This document shows positions 22,924-31,313 of a DNA stretch of 53,529 nt, one piece after another. The DNA is taken from positions 28,256 through 81,784 of the forward strand of contig WELB01000314.1 of the NCBI GenBank assembly GCA_009602725.1, given 5' to 3'. How positions within the stretch are numbered: position 1 is the first letter of the stretch; each line of letters begins with the position of its first letter. The position numbers and the translations under genes were made by a program. Below the pieces are notes generated by a model, which saw only the letters and a list, made by a program, of their open reading frames with translations, searched no databases and was not told the origin of the DNA. Source of the DNA: Spirogloea muscicola. Its lineage: Eukaryota; Streptophyta; Zygnematophyceae; Spirogloeales; Spirogloeaceae.

Positions 22924-24434
22924 ATGTCCTCGCGCGCGGCCAACGGCGGCGACGAGACCGTCGGCCTGCTCACCAAGCTCAGCCGCTCGCTCAGCCGCCG
23001 CCACACCTCCCTGCGCGTCCGCGAGCCCTTCGCCGGCCCCAAGCTCACCGTACGCGGCCTGTCGCGCACCATTGCCAGCGGTGACCGTATCCTCGACGAC
23101 ATCAGCCTCGACGTCAAGCCCGGCGAGATCGTCGCCCTCATCGGCCCCAGCGGCAGTGGCAAGTCCACCCTTCTCCGCTCCCTCAATCGCCTGTGGGAGC
23201 CCGCCAAAGACGCCGTCTTCCTCGACGGCCAGGACATCACCCAGATCCCGGTTGTGCAAGTCAGGCGCCGCGTTGGCATGCTCTTCCAGACCGCGAGCTT
23301 ATTCGACGGTGTGCCCCCGCCATCGCCTCCAGAGTCTCCCTTGCCTCACCATCTTAGCTGAGACCTCATTTACCCGAGCATAACTATCGGTGTGTTTGCC
23401 AGCTACTATTTCCACTCACCCAGTGCCGGGGTGTACTGCCTGAGCCTTGACATGGGAATGCTCAGCTTCAAGTATTTCCACGGCGTCATTGCAGGTACTG
23501 TCAAGGACAATCTGCAATTCGGGCCCAGCTTGCAGAACAAGAGCCTGACAGACGAGGAAGTGGTGGAGCTTCTGGCCTTAGCTAACCTGGACGAAACTTT
23601 TGCCTCCAAGTCCACGATTGGCTTGTCTGGAGGGCAGGCACAGCGTGTGGCTCTTGCACGTGCCCTTGCCAATCATCCCGAGGTCTCCATTCCTGCATAA
23701 TGTCCTTCCCACGCATCCTATTTGAATGGCATTGATCTCCTTGACAATTGCTTGGCCCATGTCTGCTTGCAATCTCCTGGTTTGTGGAGCCATGCAAGCC
23801 TGCAACCGTTTGCGCAGTCAATGCAAGAGCCTTCTTGCAAAGCCAAGTGATGGGCCCCCTTGGCGACTCGGCTCTCAAGAGCAGAAGCAAGACTCCAGAA
23901 CTTTGGCTGTGCAGACGGCTTTCTTTCAGCCATGTTGGTGACTGTGGTCATTAAGCAGCCCTCATACAATCCTCATTCATTTTATGTGCAGGTTTTGCTT
24001 CTTGATGAGCCAACAAGCGCTTTAGATCCAGCTGCTACCCTGCGCATTGAGGAGACCATAAAAGAGCTTCGAGCTAAGACTGGCCTGACCTGTGTCTGGG
24101 TCTCCCACAGGTCAGCTGTCAGGAGCTGCCCGGCGCATGCAGCACTCATGTAGGAGCTGCAAATATGTCGTAAGTCAACATCGGACAGCCTCCGAGCATT
24201 GTCAGTACAGCATGATCCTGATCATCGTTGACAACTGCGTGCAACTTTGCTTGCTGCTGAGAGGAGGACTTTTTCTCATGTGGCAGTGCTGAGCAAGTCG
24301 AGAGAGTCGCGGACCGTGTAGTTCTCCTGGTCAAGGGTGCTATTGTGGATACCTGCTCACCCGAGGAGCTGCGTCAGAAGGACCATCCGCTTGTCAGGCA
24401 GTTCATGGACGGCACGCTCGTCAGTGAGGCTTAA
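22924..24434 (+). CDS. ABC transporter ATPase, STAR1/FetA type
   Basis: Nucleotide-binding subunit of a two-part ABC transporter; relatives are plant STAR1/ABCI17 (aluminium tolerance, works with ALS3/STAR2) and bacterial FetA. Exons 22924-23308, 23495-23682, 23992-24110 and 24287-24434 join in phase to 279 residues. Walker A is GPSGSGKST (about 74-82), Q-loop LFQTAS, signature [16 protein letters not shown] (about 171), Walker [14 protein letters not shown] (192 on), H-loop WVSHS (His about 231). All catalytic residues are present and no membrane segment is seen, so it must pair with a permease; the very next gene encodes one. I start at ATG 22924, just after a C run; a GTG upstream is unlikely in a eukaryote. 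The 5' exon is GC-rich. Confidence 0.9.
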
Positions 24435-24513
24435 AAATGGCTCCAGTCTCATGACCAACTCCACCTGAAATACGCACTTCAAGCTTTGCGTGCATCCTTC
24501 ACATCACCTTGGG
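24435..24513 (+). other. 79-base spacer between ATPase and permease, with two mini-ORFs
   Basis: The spacer has no TGTAA-type polyadenylation signal and no obvious promoter. Two tiny ORFs, ATG 24437 to TGA 24454 and ATG 24451 to TGA 24468, overlap and end before the permease ATG. Such a short gap is far below the other intergenic distances in the window and suggests a shared transcript. Confidence 0.6.
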
Positions 24514-25859
24514 ATGGCTGTACACTCAGCAGACATGCTTCTCCTGTACACCAGACTTGAGGACAAGATCATACCTGACGGTTTCTGGAAAGGCATGCTT
24601 CAGCCCGTACTGGCACTTGCATTAGTTGCAGGAGCTATATGTATTTCTGTATGGCAAGGGCTAGGACTCAGTAAAGACATGGCCTACTCTGTTACCCGCG
24701 CGTTTGTTCAGGTTTGTACTGTACTACCCATAAGGACGCAAATGCTTGCCGTCATCCTTGTTTACTGTGCCCTCTAGCTCCTGAGGAATGACTATGTGCT
24801 TACCACACGTTATTGCCAGACCTTGTACTGAATTAAGGACTGTTAGCAGCATAGTCAAGGGTATTCGAATGGAATTGCTGCTCTTCCAGCTCACAGACAT
24901 GCTCCCTGTGTTTGCAGCTCATCATTGTTGGATTCCTCCTTGACTTCATCTTCAAGGAAAATAGGACAATATGGATATTTGTTGCCTATGTGATGATGGT
25001 GAGGTGCTTTGACATTCAGAAACACATGTTGGCAGGCGACATTGACTAACGGTGTCAGTGAAATCCTTGCATCAGGGGGTAGTGCTTATGTTCTGCCATG
25101 GCAAGCGGGTCACTAGAGGATTCTCTCAGGCTGGAGCAAGTGGCTGTGCAGACTGTTGTGGCAGGCTCCACCGCAGGCAACAGAGCCAAACTTGTGCCAA
25201 AGGCTCAGGCCATTGCTACTATATCCATCTTGGCGGGGACGGCCATCTGTATGAGCGTCCTGGTAGCTCTGAAAATCTTCGAGTTCACGCCGCGCTACAT
25301 TATCCCCATTAGTGGCATGATGGTAGGCAATGCCATGACTGTGGTTGGCGTGACTATGAAGCGGTTGCGTGAAGACATACGACAGCAGCAGCAGCTGATT
25401 GAGGCTGCTCTGGCACTGGGAGCAACTCCAGGCCAGGCCATCATGAAGCAGGTATGCTCACCTCGGACTTTCTTGCAGCTGCACGGCAGCTGGAGCTGAT
25501 GGCGACCAAGTTGTTATGTCGAGTGGTCAGCATTGAATGTTTGAGTGCTTAGCATTGAATGAAATCAGAATTCTGAGGCTTCACTCCTTGGGCAGGTCCG
25601 GAGGTCATTGACTCTTGCATTGGCGCCTGTTTTGGACAATGCAAAGACAATGGGCTTGATCTCACTCCCCGGTGCAATGACGGGCCTCATCATGGGAGGT
25701 GCATCACCTTTGGAAGCCATACAGTTGCAGATTACTGTGCTCAACGTGCTCATTGGGGCCGCCACCTTCAGCTCGCTGTTGGCCACCTACCTTACCTGGC
25801 CCCAGTTTTTCTCCGGTACTTATCAGCTCAAAACAGAAGCTCTTTTCGCAGATTCCTAG
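24514..25859 (+). CDS. ABC transporter permease, ALS3/STAR2/FetB family (UPF0014)
   Basis: Membrane partner of the STAR1/FetA-type ATPase. Exons 24514-24711, 24918-24998, 25152-25451 and 25596-25859 join in phase to 280 residues, the normal family length. Several hydrophobic segments are visible: MLQPVLALALVAGAICISVW, LIIVGFLLDFIF, IWIFVAYVMM, ISILAGTAICMSVLVAL, YIIPISGMMVGNAMTVVGVT, and a C-terminal pair around TGLIMGG and ITVLNVLIGAATFSSLLATY. Family hallmarks are TVVAGSTAGNRAK, the cytoplasmic IEAALALGATPGQAI and SLPGAMTGLIMGGASPLEAI. In plants the complex acts in aluminium tolerance; in bacteria the pair exports iron. Substrate here is unknown. The alternative ATG at 24535 would shorten it by seven residues. 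Confidence 0.9.
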
Positions 25860-25971
25860 TGGACTTTGAAAAGTAGGTGTAGCATGTTATGCACACAGAA
25901 CCTGCCGATGAAGATCTGCGGCTACTGTGCTGCTAAGGCCACTTCAGCCTACTGAGTGGTGGCCTCTTCTG

Positions 25972-25976
25972 TGTAA
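25972..25976 (+). promoter_or_regulatory. TGTAA polyadenylation-type signal after the permease gene
   Basis: TGTAA is the usual poly(A) signal in green algae. It lies about 115 bases after the permease stop, whereas none is found between the ATPase and permease genes, in line with one transcript ending here. Confidence 0.4.
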
Positions 25977-26673
25977 GTTGGTCATCTCAACATCGTGTTT
26001 TTGCAATTCGTTCACTATTCTGCTCGCGGTCACAGTTTTTTCGTCTTAGGGTATGGGAAAATGGCTCTGGTCATCTTCATCCTCCAGATAAGATGCAAGT
26101 GGCACTGGGCATAAAGATGTAGTCTTGTTTGCACCCTGCAACCCGCATGTTAAGAGGCTTTAAGTTGTGCATATATAACAAACCATCCAATGTGGTGAAG
26201 CTGACTGCTGAATGCATTATCGTTTAGCTTTACTGGCCAGCTCATGCTGCAAACGCAATGACTGCTTCTGCTGCTATATGTAAGCCCTTTGACATGTTGT
26301 GAGAGGTGACTGATGCGCAGTCGCTATTCTGAGTTACATGAGCTTCATCTTGTAGTGGGCATGTCACTTAGGACATTTTATGGCGTCGACTTTCCAGAAT
26401 GAACTCAAGATGGCTGCCAATGTTCGTATTCCCTCAAACTTCCTATGAAGTATTCTTTTCCACGAAATTCTTATGTTGGATTGCCTATCACCAAAGGAAC
26501 TATAATGCAGGAGAAGTCTGGACCCACGCTCACCTTCTCAAAACAGTGTGACAGCTGAAGGCTGCCTGATTGAGTGTGAGCTGCCTGATGACATACTTGG
26601 GTGCTGGAGGCTTCAGAGTCATGTGGTCAACCTCTTGATGGTGTCCTGATAGACCACCGTGGCTCTTCAGAGT
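25977..26673. other. Intergenic, no gene seen
   Basis: AT-richer convergent 3' flanks of the permease and of the minus-strand nucleoside hydrolase exons. No supported ORF or repeat. Confidence 0.5.
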
Positions 26674-28329
26674 TCAGCTGCCAGATACATTAGCGCCCTC
26701 CCATAGTGGGGATGTACTTACAGGATCAGATGCTACCATTGCTCCACTTAAGCAAGCAGCAGCATCAGCTGCGTCAAGTGCAGCCAGAGTGGTATCCCAA
26801 AAAAAGTCTACGTCCATGCTACGAGCCACTTGACAATTTGGTGCTTTTCCACTTTGTTGCCAAATGTCACACACGGTCTGCCCTGCGCTCAGCTGCGGAG
26901 ACAAGACAAGGCTGTCACTGAGTACTATTTGCATGCGGAAAGCACATAAGCATAGGGCTCTGTGCATTATCTTGCTTATGATACTGCTGATGGCTACTTC
27001 TCTGTGCATAACACTAGTTGGAAGTAGTCCATGATAAATGTTGCAAACAGCTCATCAATTCAAATGAATGTATCACCTCACTTGTCGTCTCCACATCTAC
27101 ACGCAGGTGCTGAGTCTGGAATAGAGAGCAAACAAAGAGATACACCTGAGGTTGATAGTATTCATTCGGCCAACAGCTTGACCTCACAAAAGGGAAAGGC
27201 AGAGCACAACTACCTTGAAGATTTGAGGAGCGATCACAAATACCACTGCACAAGGATCATGAAGTGGTGGAAATTGAAAGCCAAAGACAGCCTTGTATGT
27301 CTTTGTGAAGAAGAGTAGTAGCTCTGCAACTGCACACAGGTCGGGTTGTACGACATTGCTCAACTGAGTTTGCAGAGTCCTTGCACAGCTAGCTAGGATC
27401 TTCTATAAGAGAACAGCTTTAGAAAATGCAGTGGCTTGGAGATCAAGGATGGTAGGAGTAGTGCTATGAGGTCGATCCCAGATGCTCTTAGGAGATGCTC
27501 AGTGCCATACCAAGCCTCCTGAAGTGCGTTGGCTTCCGTGTCAAAATTCGCTCTAAGATCTCTGAGGTAACCAGTGCTGTGTGTGTGACCTGCAGAAGAA
27601 GTTTCCTGCGTGTTAAGTCTTTCATGGTGGATTGCAGGCTGAGGGAGTGCAGTAGCTGCAGTGAGGAATATACAGAGATAGGCTGAGGAGTCTGCTCAGG
27701 GCTACCAAGATACAAGGGACCCATGGCCTTTTATGTGTCTATGTGAAACAGACACTCTCAGCATTAAGAACATCCACTTGGGGATAGCAGCAACATCAAT
27801 AAATAAGAAGCATCTTTGGGCAGAGTAGCAGTGAGGCACTAGCATGCTCAAGCAGAGAAAGTCATAAAGACCTCCAGGGGGATCATGGTCACTGGAGCTT
27901 GAGACTGCAGAACCATCTTTGCAGCCTCCGGATCACACTGCACACATTATGCAGGTGTATGCTTCTTTGAGGAACACAGCATGCTTACTTCGAGACAAGT
28001 GTGCAGAGCATGCGCCACCTCGATTAGTACCCTTGCAGAGCTTGTGCAGGGCATCATGAGATAAATGTAGGCAGTGTCGGCCTCCTCCGTAACAGCATGG
28101 TAAAATAGGCTGCACAGAAACCCATAGCTGACCTGGATATTGAACTCCATGACTGGCCCTGCAAGTCCAAAGCACCGAACTCTATTCTTAGCCTTACGTG
28201 ATTGCATGCACCTGACGTCCCTCCAGTCATGATGGACCTGCGGTCGTGACCTGTGGTCATGGGGTTTTTCTCAAGGCCTTGACCAGCCATCTCAGGCCTG
28301 CTTTGCCGCCCTGGTTGCAAGCTTGCTAT
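26674..28329 (-). pseudogene. Nucleoside hydrolase, C-terminal two thirds (split gene)
   Basis: Inosine/uridine-type nucleoside N-ribohydrolases cleave ribonucleosides to base and ribose. Minus-strand exons join in phase: 28329-28284 (SRPEMAG), 28250-28212 (RRSIMTGGTSG), 28158-28133 (GPVMEFNIQ), 27937-27872 (CDPEAAKMVLQSQAPVTMIP), 27589-27511 (VTHTALVTSEILERI), 27329-27214 (PPLHDPCAVVFVIAP, with the catalytic-region His), 27109-27077 (LRVDVETTSE), 26892-26674 (LSAGQTVCDIWQQ..MDVDFFWD). No frameshift in any exon. But the N-terminal Asp-cluster exon is absent upstream on this strand; it lies on the plus strand at 29000-29036. See the companion entry. A functional product from this locus as assembled is not possible without trans-splicing. 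Confidence 0.8.
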
Positions 28330-28464
28330 CTGGATGACAGACGAGGCCAAAAGCGGCGGTTGACATTCGACCGCCTCACCCGTATTTCCAAGGCCTAGAC
28401 ATCCACCTGTTTTGGGTAAGGTTGTCAATCAGCCTTGCAAAGATGACCTTCTTGCAGGCTTAGC

Positions 28465-28952
28465 TTGACATCCACCACATCGCGAAATAAGTATAAAGAC
28501 AGCGAGACGGGAAGCAGGAGCAAGCGCATGGATGTCCTGTTGCCCAAGTCTTGTGACTGCAGCAACACTGAGGAGAATGAGGAAAACAGCGGGCCACTAC
28601 GTGCTCACCCATCAGTACAATCTGCCCCGCTCATTGGTCGTCATAGCCATGTAATCAAACCATCGCGAAGTCAGGTGATAGCCGAAGTCAAAGCTGGGCT
28701 GTGTTTTGCTGACATTCTTGATTTCTCTGCGCTCCTCACAGTTCTAAGAGAAGAGACAGGATTGCTAGGTGATCGAAGGATGCTGGGTGGCAGAGCCACA
28801 GAGAGCATGTTATGCAGGGCCTCCAAAGTCAGGGAAACAGCAGGCACCTCAATGCATGATGCTACCTCTGGGTAGAGGGCAAGAACAGCTGATTCTTCAC
28901 ATGCTCTTGCTGTCTGGCTTTATCAAGTGAGGAGGCACGCAAGACCAGGCAG
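28465..28952. other. Unexplained spacer at the split nucleoside hydrolase
   Basis: Lies between the two halves. A 136-codon plus-strand ORF (28465-28875) starts at ATG 28465 but matches nothing I know and lacks splice or domain support. One rearrangement breakpoint should lie in this stretch. Confidence 0.4.
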
Positions 28953-29880
28953 AGAGTTGCTCTCGTCTGTACAGGCGCCCTTACCAATGCTGCAACGCCG
29001 CCCCGCTGCGGCCCCTCTGGCTGGACTGCGACCCTGGTGCGGCCACAGCAAAGGCGCGGCCACGGGCCCCCTCTCTCCTCTGCCCTTTGCGGGCATCCAG
29101 TGATCGTCAATCTCCCTCCTGGCAGGGCACGACGATGCCATCGCCATCCTCCTGGCCGCTCACAGCCCCGCCCTGAGGCTCCTCGGCGTCAGCACCGTGC
29201 ATGGCAACCAGGATGTGAGTGAGGCTCCTCCGCACCCCGCGGGCCCCTCACACCATCCGGCCTGAGCCAGGCTGCCATCGACTCCGTCACTGCTCAATCG
29301 CGCACCTTCTGTTTGCATAGGTGGCCCAGATGACTGCCAATGCACTCAAGGTGCTCTACCTCTGCGGCAGAGGCGACGTGGGTGCGTCGGCCTCCACGCA
29401 GTGCAACCCCTCCCTCTTGGGTTGCATTGGGTTGCTTTTTGGGTTCCCTTTCCTCCCCTCAGCTTATCTGACTTCCTATTGCTGACACGGGTTGCTGACA
29501 CGGGGTACAAAGAGAAATCTGCTTGCCTAGCCTGTGGCTCCGCTCATGTAGTCATGAACACCCTCTGTATGCACCTGGCTGGCTTTCACAGCCGCTGTTT
29601 AAATATCAGCAGCCACATTCGTTCTTGCCCACGCCACCCAGCCTGTGCCAGGAGTTCGTCTTCACGGTGTTCATTGAAGCTGCGCTCGCTCCACTCCGCA
29701 TCCTGGCCGGCAGGTGTGGTGCAGGGCCAGGCGCAGCCCTTGCTGCGCCCTCGACGGTCTTGCCCTGAGATCCATGGCAACTCAGGGCTTGACGGCCCAA
29801 CCGTTCTGCCTTCTCCGCACCAGCCCGTTGAAGGCAAGGCCGTCACCGTCATGGCCAATGCAATCATGTCGGCCTTCAGT
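28953..29880 (+). pseudogene. Nucleoside hydrolase, N-terminal exons with a misplaced middle exon
   Basis: Plus-strand pieces of the same enzyme. 29000-29036 encodes LRPLWLDCDPG and joins in phase to 29126-29214 (HDDAIAILLAAHSPALRLLG, STVHGNQD), giving the ribose/calcium-binding DCDPGHDDA motif. 29321-29381 (VAQMTANALKVLYLCGRGDV) joins 29714 onward (VVQGQAQPLLRP, PEIHGNSGLDGP, VEGKAVTVMANAIM). Directly in front of the first exon, 28953-28997 reads RVALVCTGALTNAAT, the ATGPLTN-type motif that belongs after the 29714 exon. So the order on the chromosome is exon 4, 1, 2, 3 on plus and exons 5 onward on minus. Either a real rearrangement or an assembly error. Confidence 0.75.
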
Positions 29881-30486
29881 GCCTGGTGCGCCCTCTGTAC
29901 TGCTGCTGGCATATAACTGATCAGAGTGCACTGCAGGTTTGAGTCGCCAAGAATTCACAGACTTCATACAATTAGTAACAGCTCAGCTGAGCAGCAGGGA
30001 AGACGCAGAGAGAAGGCGCGCGGTGCGCGTGAAATTGAAAGGGAGGCCAATTCTAGCCTTGCGAATGTCCTGTTAACTGGGTAATGAGCAGAGAGAAGAG
30101 GCACGCCCATTGAGGATAGGGCCTGGGAAACAATTTCTTGTCCTAGTTCCAGCAGACTCTTGACACTTGAATGACCCTGGTTCAACGTTTTCCCATCAAA
30201 CTTCGTCAGGGACAGCAAGGTGAGCTGCGCGGCTTCTATGCTGTATAGCAGGCTCATGCAGTGCACTTGCAGGCAGGCCGCGCTTTGGCTGCTCCTGCTG
30301 CTTCAGACCTTGTCCATTCCTTTGGGCTGGCCTTTCCCAGCCACCAGTCAATCTGGCCGCGCTTCCTGTCCTGCTGGGCTTTGTCGGGGTGACTCTGCCC
30401 TCGGCCCCCGCCCCTTTACGGGAGAGCCCCATTCCTTTCCAGCTGCAAATTACTCCAACTTGCGGCTGATGACTGGGACTTACTGA
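29420..30486. mobile_element. LINE fragments around the broken nucleoside hydrolase
   Basis: 29460-29500 (+) keeps SDFLLLTRV, a LINE C-terminus relic, inside the hydrolase intron; 29565-29610 repeats the CTGTATGCA..GGCTGG sequence also found at 11283-11335 and 42497-42545. 30005-30062 (-) is a copy of the GCGCGCGGTGCGC tail. 30235-30486 (+) is a 3' fragment ending YSNLRLMTGTY stop, with the tail hairpin at 30326-30344. Confidence 0.65.
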
Positions 30487-30542
30487 GCTCCCATCTGGGG
30501 AGCCCCCTTTCTTCCCATTCTGACGTCTTAGCGGTTAGTATC

Positions 30543-31035
30543 TTGCTTCTTGCGCCATCGAGCCCTTTCAGACCTTGTCCATTCTGTGGGCTGACCTCTC
30601 ACAGCCACTGCTCTCAGTTCGGCCGCGCCTTCGAGCGGCGGCCGGGTTCGCCAGGCTTCAATGCTGCCGGCTCCCTCGCGCAGGTCTTTCGGATGACGCT
30701 GGCGGTCTCGCTACAGCGCTCTTTGGCTCATGCGGTCCACGCGCGCACTGGCCGTGCTATGGTTGCTGCTTCCGGGTCTCGGCAGAGTGCCACTTTTCCT
30801 GCTTCGAGTTACTCTGATCTGCTGTTGCTGACATGTGGATACTGAGCATCCATCTGAATCTCCCTCTGCACCGTCTCGTGCTTTGTAGTGTAGTCCTTTT
30901 TCGGCACTTCTTTCTTTGGCTTTGGACATTGTCCATTCTTTTTGGGTTGGCTTTGCCAGCCCCTCTTTGGCTTTGGACATTGTCCATTCTTTTTGGGTTG
31001 GCTTTGCCAGCCCCTCTTCTCTATGGGCGAGCTCT
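30543..31035 (+). mobile_element. LINE 3' fragment with a tandemly doubled tail
   Basis: Encodes FNAAGSLAQVFRMTLAVSLQ and ends SYSDLLLLTCGY stop at 30845. Its tail holds two adjacent copies of a roughly 51-base unit (30915-30966 and 30967-31017: TTTGGCTTTGGACATTGTCC.., GGGTTGGCTTTGCCAGCCCC), each with the stem-loop. About 140 bases further, 31173-31330 is an inverted copy of this tail, so the two form a large inverted repeat. Confidence 0.8.
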
Positions 31036-31313
31036 TCCCTTTCCATTCGCTGTAGCCACTTGCATAGGGCACCACCACTGGCTGGTAACTGCGCCTCATT
31101 GCGGACGTTGTCACGACTGACGCGTGCGACCGGGCCAACCCCACTGCGACCGGGCCAACCCCGCTGTATCAGAGAGACGGCTCGCCCATAGAAAAAGAGG
31201 GGCTAGCAAAGCCAGCCCAGAAAAGATTGGACAATGGCCGCAGGCTTTAAAGGCCACAAAACAATGTCCGGAAAGTCAAAACTACACACCAAGACACGAA
31301 ATGAGGCAAGTGG

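Noticed and set aside
22924-25859. Recent bacterial origin of the operon-like transporter pair.
   Set aside because: Both genes have several spliceosomal introns in phase and plant-like sequence, so recent transfer is unlikely.
27947-28207. Minus ORF with the protein-like stretch LFYHAVTEEADTAYIYLMMP.
   Set aside because: It falls inside the intron between the GPVMEFNIQ and CDPEAAKMV exons, which join in phase without it.
28465-28875. Plus ORF of 136 codons starting with ATG.
   Set aside because: No recognisable motif, no splice partner, and it sits at the breakpoint of the rearranged nucleoside hydrolase.
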